This document shows positions 19,401-27,006 of a stretch of DNA of 64,000 nt, in pieces. Each line of letters starts with the position of its first letter. The stretch's first letter is position 1. The notes below the pieces were generated by a model. It was not told where the DNA came from. It worked only from the letters and a program-made list of their open reading frames with translations, and ran no database searches. Position numbers and translations under genes: made by a program. The stretch is from JBGZFC01 sp964631255 (GTDB lineage Bacteria > Bacteroidota > Bacteroidia > Bacteroidales > Dysgonomonadaceae): contig CAZVWS010000004.1 in the NCBI GenBank assembly GCA_964631255.1, positions 43,620 through 107,619 on the forward strand, in the 5' to 3' direction.

Positions 19401-19928
19401 GATATGTTGGTGAAACGAGTGAAACCCGATTTCAAAAAACTGGGTCCCAAATATGGCAAAATCATGAAATTGGTAGCCGCCAAAATCCAAGAGATGTCGC
19501 AAGAGGAGATAAACAGTTTAGAGAAAAACGGCAATATCCAACTAACGATAGACAATCAGCAAATCGCAATTGATGCCGCCGATGTGGAAATCATTTCGGA
19601 AGACATTCCCGGATGGCTCGTAGGCAACGAAGGCCGATTGACTGTCGCACTCGACATAACCGTAACCGACGAACTCCGCAAGGAGGGAATCGCGCGCGAG
19701 TTGGTAAATCGCATCCAAAATCTGCGCAAAGCGAAAGATTTTGAAATTACCGACCGCATAGCGGTACAACTTTCGTCGCATCCTCAATTTGATGAAGCGG
19801 TCAAAGATTTTACCGATTATATTTCGGGACAAGTGCTTGCAGACTCCATCTGCATCGTGTCGCAAACATTGGAAGATGAAATTGAGATTGACGAAGAGAA
19901 ATTGACCATTTCTGTTTGTAAACAATAA
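16473..19928 (+). CDS. ileS: Isoleucyl-tRNA synthetase
   Basis: A class I aminoacyl-tRNA synthetase of about 1151 residues. The HIGH-type motif is in NGMPGIHHVIARS, the editing domain includes FLAWTTTPWTLPSN, the KMSKR loop is near residue 700, and the C-terminal anticodon-binding region is intact. It charges tRNA-Ile. The first residues, MSKKFTEYSQLNLSEINKEL, fit the family. Oddity: a palindromic DNA repeat at 17748-17808 is inserted in frame (about residues 426-446, SNSPKGGELSPSLGGGG) in a linker between the editing and catalytic parts. The reading frame is preserved and the rest of the protein looks normal, so the enzyme is expected to work. Confidence 0.95.
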   Translation: MSKKFTEYSQLNLSEINKELLQQWDNKNVFHKSLETRQGKPEFVFYEGPPSANGMPGIHHVIARSIKDIFCRYKTMKGFLVNRKAGWDTHGLPVELGVEKSLGITKEDIGKTISVEEYNNACRTEVMKYTKEWEDLTRKMGYWVDMNDPYITYDNRYIETLWYLLKEIYKKGYLYKGYTIQPYSPAAGTGLSTHELNQPGCYRDVKDTTCTAQFKIKNPLTEWAEFGEPFFLAWTTTPWTLPSNVLLAMGPNIEYVAVQTYNPYTGKPMTTILAKNLLNVYFPQKNAELKLEEYKEGDKNVPFRVLNKVWKGSELAGIEYEQLFPWIKVQDNAFRVVTGDFVTTEDGTGIVHIAPTFGADDAKVGKENNVAGLTLIDKDGNIRPMVDLTGKFFLIEDLDEDFVKNNVNVDLYKEFAGRFVKNEYETPSNSPKGGELSPSLGGGGEATTLDVDLSVTLKLQNRAFRIEKHVHSYPHCWRTDKPVLYYPLDSWFIRTTACKERMMELNETINWKPQSTGTGRFGKWLENLQDWNLSRSRYWGTPLPIWRTEDGKEEKCIGSVKELVDEMQKALDADVMTELPWKDFDLNNHKDLDYTHIDLHRPYVDKIVLVSDSGKPMHRELDLIDVWFDSGAMPFAQFFYPHISEEDFAKVYPADFIAEGVDQTRGWFFTLHAISTMVKDSVAFKNVISNGLVLDKNGNKMSKRLGNAVDPFETIEKYGSDPLRWYMVTNASPWDNLKFDIDGVEEARRKFFGTLYNTYSFFALYANVDNFRNQFPQIELAKRPEIDRWILSLLNSLIKEVDEDYANYEPTRAGRAINDFVNDNLSNWFVRLNRKRFWGGEMTNDKLSAYQTLYECLITVAKLMAPIAPFYADRLYLDLTQATENEMFESVHLADFPSAHESVIDTTLEEQMYLAQTASSIVLALRRKENLRVRQPLSKLLIPVLNDEQQKNIEAVQALILSEVNVKAIEFVDSANDMLVKRVKPDFKKLGPKYGKIMKLVAAKIQEMSQEEINSLEKNGNIQLTIDNQQIAIDAADVEIISEDIPGWLVGNEGRLTVALDITVTDELRKEGIARELVNRIQNLRKAKDFEITDRIAVQLSSHPQFDEAVKDFTDYISGQVLADSICIVSQTLEDEIEIDEEKLTISVCKQ
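17748..17808 (+). repeat. Palindromic repeat element inserted in frame within ileS
   Basis: Two GC-rich palindromes lie in tandem: CTCCCCC-AAA-GGGGGAG (17759-17775) and CCCCTCC-TTG-GGAGGGG (17783-17799). Flanking CCCCCTCT and GGTGGAGAGG extend the symmetry. Composition is very unlike the surrounding gene. From memory, very similar C/G-run palindromes are common between genes in Bacteroidota; here one sits inside an essential coding sequence without breaking the frame. Confidence 0.7.
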
Positions 19929-19967
19929 TAGAACTAAATACGTTTATTATTGATATGTAAATCGTAT

Positions 19968-19975
19968 TAACTTTG
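19968..19975 (+). promoter_or_regulatory. -7 box for the DksA-like gene
   Basis: TAACTTTG, 45 bases upstream of the ATG at 20021. It fits TAnnTTTG; the -33 element is unclear. Confidence 0.45.
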
Positions 19976-20020
19976 CAGAAGCAAAAATTCATAGATATAA
20001 ATCATAAAAACCTTGCTGTT

Positions 20021-20401
20021 ATGAGTGAAAAAACAAGATACTCAGATGAAGAATTGGAAGAATTCAGAGCCATCATCAACGAAAAGCTCCGAATTGCCCA
20101 ACAAGAATACGAAAATTACCGTGCTGCAGTAACCAATTCCGACGGAAACGATACCGTAGATACCTCGCCAACCTACAAAGTGCTGGAAGAGGGCGCATCT
20201 ACCCTATCTAAAGAGGAAGCAGGACGTTTGGCACAACGCCAGATGAAATTCATACAGAATTTGCAGGCTGCGCTGATTCGTATCGAAAACAAAACGTATG
20301 GGGTTTGTCGCGAAACCGGCAACCTGATTCCAAAAGAACGCCTACGTGCTGTTCCACATGCCACATTGAGCATCGAAGCCAAAGAAGGTAAAAGGAAATA
20401 A
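20021..20401 (+). CDS. TraR/DksA family protein with decayed zinc finger
   Basis: A 126-residue DksA-like protein. An acidic N-terminal coiled coil (YSDEELEEFRAIINEKL) and a second helix lead to the C-terminal fold GVCRETGNLIPKERLRAVPHATLS. In E. coli DksA this fold holds four Cys and one zinc; here only one Cys remains. This non-zinc form is usual in Bacteroidota. DksA proteins bind RNA polymerase through the secondary channel and modulate rRNA and amino-acid promoters with ppGpp. The ATG at 20021 is preferred over an in-frame TTG at 19973 that is part of the -7 box. lspA follows. Confidence 0.85.
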   Translation: MSEKTRYSDEELEEFRAIINEKLRIAQQEYENYRAAVTNSDGNDTVDTSPTYKVLEEGASTLSKEEAGRLAQRQMKFIQNLQAALIRIENKTYGVCRETGNLIPKERLRAVPHATLSIEAKEGKRK

Positions 20402-20417
20402 TTGCACGAAGAGAAAA

Positions 20418-20507
20418 ATGGCAATAAAACAGACACAAACCGGCGTGGTGCAGAAAAATAATAATTCTGCACCCGTTGTTGTTGTGCCGAAAAAACAGTT
20501 CAAATGA
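20418..20507 (+). CDS. Possible 29-residue small protein ahead of lspA
   Basis: An ATG-initiated frame of 29 codons (MAIKQTQTGVVQKNNNS and then a Val/Lys-rich end). Its TGA overlaps the lspA ATG by four bases (ATGA), the same coupling as between recF and the DUF721 gene. It contains a perfect 9-bp inverted repeat, GGTGCAGAA (20447-20455) with TTCTGCACC (20465-20473), loop of nine. The alternative is that only the RNA hairpin matters and the reading frame is chance. No family recognised. Confidence 0.3.
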   Translation: MAIKQTQTGVVQKNNNSAPVVVVPKKQFK

Positions 20508-21190
20508 ATAATGCCGCAAAAAAAGGGCTAATTGCTACCGCAGTAGTCATTTTGATTTTACTCATCGACCAAATTACTAAGATTTGGGTAAAAACCAATA
20601 TGGCACTTTACGACATGATTCCTATAACCGATTGGTTCAAAATCTATTTCGTAGAAAATAATGGCATGGCGTTTGGGCTGGAGGTATTCGGGAAACTATT
20701 CCTTACCCTATTCAGAATTGTAGCAGTGGGAGTCATTATTTTCTATCTGTTTAGAATCATAAAAGAGAATTACAAAACAGGTTTTATTGCTTGCATTGCA
20801 CTTGTTTTGGCAGGAGCTGCCGGAAATATCATCGATAGTGTTTTTTATGGCATGTTTTTCGAAGCGAGCTATCCGGGACATATTGCAACATTTACTCGTT
20901 GGGGCGAAGGCTATTCCACACTGTTTCACGGAAAAGTGGTAGATATGTTCTATTTTCCTCTCATAGAGGGCACCTACCCCGATTGGGTTCCTATTTGGGG
21001 CGGACAGGAGTTCTTGTTTTTCCGGTTCATTTTTAATATTGCCGATTCTGCCATCTCGGTAGGCGTGGTGCTGCTACTCATTTTTTACAGACATACGCTC
21101 TCCTTCTCGCTCTTATCCAAGAAAGACAAAGAAAAACTGGAGGCCGAAAAGCAACAACCATTAGAAAAAGAGAGTGCACGTGAACCATAA
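20504..21190 (+). CDS. lspA: Lipoprotein signal peptidase (signal peptidase II)
   Basis: A 228-residue inner-membrane aspartyl protease. Four membrane segments are visible, starting at about residue 8. The two catalytic Asp residues are in GNIIDSVFYG and FNIADSAIS, the signature of the family. It cuts lipoprotein signal peptides before the lipidated Cys. The protein has a charged C-terminal tail rich in Lys and Glu, and is longer than E. coli LspA mainly because of a periplasmic insertion (about residues 115-160) and this tail, as is usual in Bacteroidota. The gene overlaps the next lipoprotein gene. Confidence 0.93.
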   Translation: MNNAAKKGLIATAVVILILLIDQITKIWVKTNMALYDMIPITDWFKIYFVENNGMAFGLEVFGKLFLTLFRIVAVGVIIFYLFRIIKENYKTGFIACIALVLAGAAGNIIDSVFYGMFFEASYPGHIATFTRWGEGYSTLFHGKVVDMFYFPLIEGTYPDWVPIWGGQEFLFFRFIFNIADSAISVGVVLLLIFYRHTLSFSLLSKKDKEKLEAEKQQPLEKESAREP

Positions 21191-22010
21191 AACCATTGTA
21201 TATCTGATAGCTTTCCTCATTTTTGGCATCTTGTTTACCTCATGCAGCCGCCCCAAAGAGGTGCTCAGCCGCAAGAAAATGGAGAAACTGATGTATGATA
21301 TTTATATTGCCGAATCCATTATCGAAAATGACCTGCAAAATTTTGACTCGCCACAAAAAAAAGAAGCACTCATCAACGAAGTATTTCAAAAAAACAAAAT
21401 CACCCAAGCCCAATGGGACTCTTCGCTGACGTGGTATTCTGACAGAATTGATTTGTATCTGCGTATAAACGATTCGGTAAAAAACAGACTGCAAAGAGAA
21501 CACAAACTACTGGAGAGCCAACTCAACAACCAATTGCTTCTGGAACAGCGAAGTGCCCAACAGCAAGGATTATCTACCTTTATTCCAACAAACTACACAT
21601 TTGACGGAACAACCAATCAAAACGGATTTAGATTTCGATTCAATTCGTCTGATATTGAAGCCAACATGCCACAACCCACTTCAGAATACACTTTCCGGGT
21701 TTTCGGCATTACGCCATCACCAACTGCCGTATTGAAATCATTTCTGATGTTAGAATACAAAGACACAACCATTTATAGGGTAAATAATATTTCCGAAAAC
21801 GGAACTTACACACATACAATCAACAAATATATCGGCAACGATACCATTCAAAATATGATTGGATTCATGCGCCTGCAAAGCAGATTAAAAGAGAATCAGT
21901 CAATTCAATTATACAACATAAAGCTTGGCAACAATTCAGATAACTCGGAAACAATTATACCCGATGCAAAAGAAAGTACAGCACAAAATTTTGAACAAAT
22001 AACAAAATAA
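21180..22010 (+). CDS. DUF4296 domain lipoprotein
   Basis: A 276-residue lipoprotein. The signal ends in the lipobox LFTSC (about residues 17-21). A helical DUF4296 segment follows (RKKMEKLMYDIYIAESII ... QAQWDSSLTWYSDRID). The C-terminal half is beta-rich and unassigned. No ATG is available; GTG at 21180 gives MNHKTIVYLIAFL, and GTG at 21174 is equally possible. It overlaps lspA, its likely processing enzyme. Function unknown; location is probably the outer or inner membrane facing the periplasm. Confidence 0.8.
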   Translation: MNHKTIVYLIAFLIFGILFTSCSRPKEVLSRKKMEKLMYDIYIAESIIENDLQNFDSPQKKEALINEVFQKNKITQAQWDSSLTWYSDRIDLYLRINDSVKNRLQREHKLLESQLNNQLLLEQRSAQQQGLSTFIPTNYTFDGTTNQNGFRFRFNSSDIEANMPQPTSEYTFRVFGITPSPTAVLKSFLMLEYKDTTIYRVNNISENGTYTHTINKYIGNDTIQNMIGFMRLQSRLKENQSIQLYNIKLGNNSDNSETIIPDAKESTAQNFEQITK

Positions 22011-22059
22011 TTATTCAAAAAAAGCACTTTGCAGTAATCTTGTTTTCCGTATTTTTCAT

Positions 22060-22085
22060 AAATACCAAATTTATTGGTATTTTTG
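22060..22085 (+). promoter_or_regulatory. ppdK promoter region with overlapping inverted repeat
   Basis: AAATACCAA (22060-22068) and TTGGTATTT (22074-22082) form a perfect 9-bp inverted repeat with a 5-base loop. Its right arm overlaps the -7 box TATTTTTG (22078-22085). It may be an operator for ppdK, or a weak terminator for the upstream gene given the following T run. Confidence 0.5.
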
Positions 22086-22155
22086 TAGCAGCATAGCATC
22101 TTATGTGAAAAAAATATCCGCAAAAATAAATATATCTTAATAATAACAACAAAAA

Positions 22156-24873
22156 ATGGACAAAAAAAGAGTTTACACCTTTGGTAACGGTGTTGCTGAA
22201 GGACGTGCAGATATGAAAAATCTGCTGGGGGGTAAAGGTGCTAACCTTGCCGAAATGAACCTGATTGGTGTTCCCGTACCTCCGGGATTTACCATTACCA
22301 CCGAAGTTTGTACCGAGTATAATAAATTGGGAAAAGACTACGTGGTAGAAGTGTTAAAATCAGAAGTGGAAGAAGCAATCGCAAACATCGAGCAACTGAT
22401 GGGCGCGAAATTTGGCGACCGCGAAAACCCATGCTTGGTATCTGTACGCTCAGGAGCTCGCGTTTCTATGCCCGGTATGATGGACACCGTTCTCAACCTT
22501 GGTTTGAATGACGATGCAGTAGAAGGTATCGCCAAAAAATCGGGTAACGAGCGTTTCGCTTGGGACTCTTACCGCCGTTTCGTACAAATGTACGGCGATG
22601 TGGTTCTCGGAATGAAACCCGAAAGCAAAGACGACATCGACCCATTTGAAGAGATAATGGAAGAAATGAAGGAAGCCAAAGGAGTAGAATTAGATACAGA
22701 ACTATCGGTAGAAGATTTGAAAGAATTGGTAAAACGTTTTAAAGCAGCCGTGAAAAAACAAACCGGAAGCGACTTCCCCGAAAGTGCGTGGGAACAACTT
22801 TGGGGTGCCATTTGTGCCGTATTTGATAGCTGGATGAACGAACGCGCTATCCTTTACCGGAAAATGAACAACTTCTCCGATGAGTGGGGAACTGCCGTAA
22901 ACGTACAAGCCATGGTCTACGGAAACATGGGAAAAACTTCGGGAACAGGCGTTGCTTTCACACGCGACTCAGCAACCGGAGAAGATATTTTTAACGGCGA
23001 ATACCTGATAGATGCACAAGGTGAAGACGTTGTTGCCGGTGTACGAACACCACAAGAAATCACGATAGAAGGCTCGCGTCGTTGGGCAAAATTGCAAGGC
23101 GTTTCGGAAGAAGAACGTGCTGCAAAATACCCATCGTTGGAAGAAGCGCTACCCGTTTGTGCCGCAGAACTCATCGAGACACAACAAAAACTCGAAGACT
23201 ACTTCAAAGATATGCAAGACTTGGAATTTACCATCCAAGACGGAAAATTGTGGATTCTGCAAACCCGTAGCGGAAAACGTACCGGTGCAGCCATGATAAA
23301 AATTGCTATCGATATGCTTCACCAAGGATATATCGACGAAAAAACAGTGCTGAAACGTTGCGATGCCGAGAAATTGGACGAACTGTTGCACCCTGTTTTC
23401 GACAAAAAAGCATTGGCAGAAGCAAAACCGATTACCAACGGACTTCCCGCATCGCCGGGTGCTGCCGCCGGACAAATTGTTTTCCATGCCGACGACGCCG
23501 AAGAATGGGCAAAAGACGGAAAGAAAACAATTCTTTGCCGCATCGAAACATCGCCCGAAGACCTCCGCGGAATGGCTACGGCTCAAGGTATCCTCACTGC
23601 ACGTGGTGGTATGACATCGCACGCTGCTGTTGTGGCACGCGGTATGGGTAAATGCTGTGTTTCGGCTGCAAATGGCGTTGTTATCAGTTATAAAGACAGA
23701 ACAATGACCATAAACGGCAAGGTGTTGAAAGAAGGCGACTGGATTTCGCTGAACGGAACAACCGGAAACGTTTACGAAGGAAAAATACAAACGCAGGATG
23801 CGGAATTGGGTGACGATTTCCTCGAACTGATGAAAATTGCCGACAAATATACCCGCATGAACGTGCGCACCAATGCCGATACGCCTCGCGATGCCAAAGT
23901 GGCTCGCAATTTCGGTGCAACCGGTATCGGACTTTGTCGTACCGAGCACATGTTCTTCGAAGAAGACAAAATCATTCCCATGCGTGAAATGATTTTGGCG
24001 AAAAACGAAGAAGGTCGTCGCAAAGCGTTAGAAAAACTGCTTCCATTGCAAAAAGAAGACTTCAAAGGAATATTCACGGCAATGGACGGATTCCCCGTTA
24101 CCGTTCGCTTGCTCGACCCACCATTGCACGAATTTGTACCACACGATGAAAAAGGACAAATGGAAATGGCAAGAGTAATGGATATCTCCTACGAAGATAT
24201 TCACGAACGTGTTGAAGGATTGATGGAATCGAACCCGATGCTCGGATTGCGCGGATGCCGTCTCGGAAACCTCTATCCCGAGATTACCGAAATGCAAACA
24301 CGCGCCATCATGGAAGCTGCCCTCGACCTGAAAAAAGAAGGCATCAAAGCCGTTCCCGAAATCATGGTTCCCCTTACCGGTATCTTGCACGAGTTTAAAG
24401 CACAGAAAGATATCATCGAAAAAACCATCAAAGAGGTATTTGCAGAATACAACGATTCTATCGACTACCACGTGGGCACGATGATTGAAATTCCACGCGC
24501 TACACTCACTGCACACCGCATTGCAACCGAAGCCGATTTCTTCTCGTTCGGAACCAACGACTTGACGCAGATGACATTTGGTTACAGCCGCGACGACGTT
24601 GCCAAATTCCTACCGATGTATATCGACAAAGGAATTTTGAAACACGACCCGTTTGCCGTGCTCGACCAAAACGGTGTTGGTCAGCTCGTGAGCATGGCCG
24701 TTCAAAAAGGTCGCGAAGTGAAACCCTCGCTCAAATGCGGTATTTGCGGCGAACACGGAGGCGAACCCTCATCCGTGAAATTCTGCCACCGCGTAGGCCT
24801 CAACTATGTTTCTTGCTCTCCTTTCCGTGTGCCCATCGCACGTTTGGCGGCAGCGCAAGCGGCTATTGAATAA
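22156..24873 (+). CDS. ppdK: Pyruvate, phosphate dikinase
   Basis: A 905-residue enzyme that interconverts pyruvate + ATP + Pi and PEP + AMP + PPi. The N-terminal ATP-grasp part begins with LGGKGANLAEM. The phosphohistidine domain has its catalytic His in GGMTSHAAVVARGMGKC (about residue 489). The C-terminal PEP/pyruvate barrel ends with the Cys-containing CGICGEHGGEPSS. Length is normal. In anaerobic Bacteroidota it serves PPi-dependent glycolysis or gluconeogenesis. It is monocistronic, ended by a strong terminator. Confidence 0.96.
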   Translation: MDKKRVYTFGNGVAEGRADMKNLLGGKGANLAEMNLIGVPVPPGFTITTEVCTEYNKLGKDYVVEVLKSEVEEAIANIEQLMGAKFGDRENPCLVSVRSGARVSMPGMMDTVLNLGLNDDAVEGIAKKSGNERFAWDSYRRFVQMYGDVVLGMKPESKDDIDPFEEIMEEMKEAKGVELDTELSVEDLKELVKRFKAAVKKQTGSDFPESAWEQLWGAICAVFDSWMNERAILYRKMNNFSDEWGTAVNVQAMVYGNMGKTSGTGVAFTRDSATGEDIFNGEYLIDAQGEDVVAGVRTPQEITIEGSRRWAKLQGVSEEERAAKYPSLEEALPVCAAELIETQQKLEDYFKDMQDLEFTIQDGKLWILQTRSGKRTGAAMIKIAIDMLHQGYIDEKTVLKRCDAEKLDELLHPVFDKKALAEAKPITNGLPASPGAAAGQIVFHADDAEEWAKDGKKTILCRIETSPEDLRGMATAQGILTARGGMTSHAAVVARGMGKCCVSAANGVVISYKDRTMTINGKVLKEGDWISLNGTTGNVYEGKIQTQDAELGDDFLELMKIADKYTRMNVRTNADTPRDAKVARNFGATGIGLCRTEHMFFEEDKIIPMREMILAKNEEGRRKALEKLLPLQKEDFKGIFTAMDGFPVTVRLLDPPLHEFVPHDEKGQMEMARVMDISYEDIHERVEGLMESNPMLGLRGCRLGNLYPEITEMQTRAIMEAALDLKKEGIKAVPEIMVPLTGILHEFKAQKDIIEKTIKEVFAEYNDSIDYHVGTMIEIPRATLTAHRIATEADFFSFGTNDLTQMTFGYSRDDVAKFLPMYIDKGILKHDPFAVLDQNGVGQLVSMAVQKGREVKPSLKCGICGEHGGEPSSVKFCHRVGLNYVSCSPFRVPIARLAAAQAAIE

Positions 24874-24905
24874 CAAATCAGATTTTCATCCTTATTTTTA
24901 CATAT

Positions 24906-24939
24906 CACGGAGCAGCTTATGGGTTGCTCCGTGTTTTTT
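24906..24939 (+). terminator. Rho-independent terminator after ppdK
   Basis: CACGGAGCA (24906-24914) pairs perfectly with TGCTCCGTG (24925-24933), followed by six T. It is a textbook intrinsic terminator 33 bases after the ppdK stop. Confidence 0.88.
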
Positions 24940-24951
24940 GTTATATCTTTA

Positions 24952-24982
24952 CCGTAGGAAAATAAAACAAACATTATCTAAA
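24952..24982 (+). promoter_or_regulatory. Putative ECF-sigma promoter, copy 1
   Basis: CCGTAGGAA (24952-24960), 14 bases, TATCTAAA (24975-24982), directly upstream of the sigma-factor gene. The same two blocks with the same spacing recur at 25539. The GGAA core resembles the -35 elements of ECF sigma factors, which often control their own genes. Confidence 0.5.
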
Positions 24983-25004
24983 CAGAAAATTCAAATCATC
25001 CGCT

Positions 25005-25544
25005 TTGTCCGACACCAAACTCATATACAACATTCTTTCAGGCAACAAAGATGCTTTTAAGGAATTGATGGAGAAATACCAAGCCAAGGTATTTAGTACA
25101 GCGATGGGTTTTGTTCACTCCAAAGAGGATGCCGAAGATATAACGCAAGAGGTTTTTATCAAGGTATATCAATCTTTATCTACATTTAAAGGTGAGGCAG
25201 CATTTTCTACCTGGCTCTACAGAATAACGGTGAATCACAGCCTGCTTTTCATTAACAGAAACAAAAAAAACAGACTACTGGTTTCGCTCGAAAATATATT
25301 CAACAAGCCCAACAACGAAAATACTCCGTTAGAGAGTCTCGAAATAAAAGAGCGCGACGAACGAATAAAAAAAGCCATCGATTCTCTCTCCGATTCGCAG
25401 CGAGCAGCATTCGTACTAAGCAAATACGAAGAGTTGAATCAGAAAGAGATTGCGGCTATTTTAAACAAATCAGAAGGGGCGGTAGAGCAACTTTTACAAC
25501 GGGCAAAAACCAATTTGCAAAAAAAATTGCAACCCTCACCGTAG
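25005..25544 (+). CDS. ECF-type RNA polymerase sigma factor
   Basis: A 179-residue sigma-70 family protein. Region 2 (about residues 20-90) includes DAEDITQEVFIKVYQSL and FSTWLYRITVNH. Region 4 (about 120-170) has the helix-turn-helix LNQKEIAAILNKSEGAVEQL. Only regions 2 and 4 are present, as in ECF sigma factors. The only reasonable start is TTG at 25005 (MSDTKLIYNIL). Its stop TAG lies within the second copy of the putative promoter motif. Together with the following three genes it probably forms an envelope-stress operon (inference). Confidence 0.9.
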   Translation: MSDTKLIYNILSGNKDAFKELMEKYQAKVFSTAMGFVHSKEDAEDITQEVFIKVYQSLSTFKGEAAFSTWLYRITVNHSLLFINRNKKNRLLVSLENIFNKPNNENTPLESLEIKERDERIKKAIDSLSDSQRAAFVLSKYEELNQKEIAAILNKSEGAVEQLLQRAKTNLQKKLQPSP

Positions 25545-25569
25545 GAAAAAACAACAACAAGTATCTAAA
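25539..25569 (+). promoter_or_regulatory. Putative ECF-sigma promoter, copy 2
   Basis: CCGTAGGAA (25539-25547), 14 bases, TATCTAAA (25562-25569), upstream of the small membrane gene. It repeats the copy at 24952 with identical spacing. Confidence 0.5.
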
Positions 25570-25586
25570 TAATAAACGAAAACAAA

Positions 25587-25880
25587 ATGAAACCGGAAGA
25601 TTATATCGACGATTTTATCCAACGCGAAAGGCAAACAAAGCCAAATCCGTTTTTGAGTACAAAGGTGCTAACAAAAGTGGACGAATTGGAGAAAAGCAGT
25701 ATCAAAAAGATGCCGTTGTGGCAAACGGTTTCCGTGGCAGCAAGTATTGCCATTGCAGCTTATTTTGGCATTTCTGTCGGCAACAGCTACATCGATAACC
25801 AAATGCCCGAAGTGGTGATGAACATAAACGACAGCCAGATAGAAAATTTAAGTTACTACAATTTTGACGATTATGAATAA
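25587..25880 (+). CDS. Small single-pass membrane protein, probable anti-sigma factor
   Basis: A 97-residue protein with a charged N-terminal cytoplasmic part (residues 1-45, EDYIDDFIQRERQTKPNPFL), one membrane segment (about 49-68, TVSVAASIAIAAYFGISVG) and a short acidic periplasmic tail. Topology and position directly after an ECF sigma gene suggest that it binds and holds that sigma factor. It has no zinc-binding His/Cys motif, so it is not a ZAS-type anti-sigma factor. The next gene overlaps its stop by eight bases. Confidence 0.6.
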   Translation: MKPEDYIDDFIQRERQTKPNPFLSTKVLTKVDELEKSSIKKMPLWQTVSVAASIAIAAYFGISVGNSYIDNQMPEVVMNINDSQIENLSYYNFDDYE

Positions 25881-26427
25881 TTCAAATAAAATACTTTGGC
25901 TAATCATTGTCTTGTTGGTCATTTTGAACATAACAACCTTGGGTACCATATTTTACCACAACAAGCAAAACAGAAACGATAAATTGGCCATTGTTCTGGA
26001 CGAAAACAGACAAAATCCGCTCACGGGACGCTTTTTTAGGCAAAATCTCGGTTTCGACGACTCGCAAATGGCAGCTTTTAGAGAAACAAATCGCGAATTT
26101 CAACACGTAGCCAATAATCTGATTTTCGAAATGGATTCTTTGAAGACGGAAATGTTCGCAGAATTGAATTCCGCGCAGCCCGATACCGCCAAACTCAATA
26201 ATTTATCGGCACATCTGGGCAGCCACCATGTGGAATTAAAGAATATTACCAACCACTACTATCTGAAAATAAAATCGGTATGCAAACCTTCGCAACAAGA
26301 ACGATTGCAAGAAGCCTTCGCACCTCTTTTTAGAGATGGAACTTCCACCAACTTAGGAAAAGGGCTCAACCGAAAAAACGGCAACGGATACCGATACCGA
26401 AACGGACGCGGCTGGAGAAACCAATAA
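25873..26427 (+). CDS. Spy/CpxP-like periplasmic protein
   Basis: A 184-residue protein with an N-terminal membrane anchor (about residues 7-29) and a helical periplasmic domain. FDDSQMAAFRETNREFQ and LSAHLGSHHVELKNITNHYYLKIKS recall the Spy/CpxP heavy-metal-sensor fold. CKPSQQERLQEAFAPLF corresponds to the conserved LT-x-x-Q/R region of that family. The C-terminus is Gly/Asn/Arg-rich. The ATG at 25873 is used; an in-frame TTG nine bases upstream is unlikely. Probably a periplasmic stress sensor or chaperone acting with the sigma/anti-sigma pair. Confidence 0.72.
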   Translation: MNNSNKILWLIIVLLVILNITTLGTIFYHNKQNRNDKLAIVLDENRQNPLTGRFFRQNLGFDDSQMAAFRETNREFQHVANNLIFEMDSLKTEMFAELNSAQPDTAKLNNLSAHLGSHHVELKNITNHYYLKIKSVCKPSQQERLQEAFAPLFRDGTSTNLGKGLNRKNGNGYRYRNGRGWRNQ

Positions 26428-26461
26428 ACCGGAATACATAAACATTTAAATATTTATCAAG

Positions 26462-26920
26462 ATGAAAACAAAATTATTTATCACAGTATGGAGCCTGATA
26501 TTGTCAGTAGGACTACTATCTGCTCAAACCCAAAACAATACCCAAAAGCAAAACGAGAAAACCACTTCCGAACAAAAAGGACCGGCTTTTGTAGATAAAA
26601 ACAACAACCTCATTTGCGACAATTTCGAGAATGGCACTCCCGGCAATAAAAATGCCAACGGCAAACAACGTCTGTTGGATGGCTCAGGAAGAAATCTTGG
26701 AAAAGGCAAAGGGATGAGAAACGGCAGAGGTAATGGAAGAGGTTGCGGAAGAAATTTTGTAGATAACAACAACGACGGCGTGTGCGATAATCTGAAAAAC
26801 AGAACTCCCCGCCGACAAAACGGCACGGTAGATGTAACCGGACTTCGCAATGGAAGAGGCTACGGCAGAAATTTTGTGGATAAAAACAACGATGGCATCT
26901 GCGACCGCCGCCAAAAATAG
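26462..26920 (+). CDS. Secreted protein with three Asp/Asn/Gly calcium-loop-like repeats
   Basis: A 152-residue protein with a signal peptide (cleavage near LLSAQ). Its mature part contains three copies of a motif of the form F-V-D-x-N-N-[DN]-x-x-C-D (FVDKNNNLICD, FVDNNNDGVCD, FVDKNNDGICD). They are separated by Gly/Arg/Asn-rich linkers with NGRGxGRN. The spacing of acidic residues resembles EF-hand or thrombospondin type 3 loops that bind calcium, here with one Cys each. Location after the Spy-like gene suggests an envelope or metal-response role. No full domain assignment is possible. Confidence 0.65.
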   Translation: MKTKLFITVWSLILSVGLLSAQTQNNTQKQNEKTTSEQKGPAFVDKNNNLICDNFENGTPGNKNANGKQRLLDGSGRNLGKGKGMRNGRGNGRGCGRNFVDNNNDGVCDNLKNRTPRRQNGTVDVTGLRNGRGYGRNFVDKNNDGICDRRQK

Positions 26921-27006
26921 GCATACCATTCGTTAATCACAGAAAAAAATTTATCATTGGATACAGTCCACTGAGCTTATACAACATTAATAACACCCCC
27001 AAAGGC

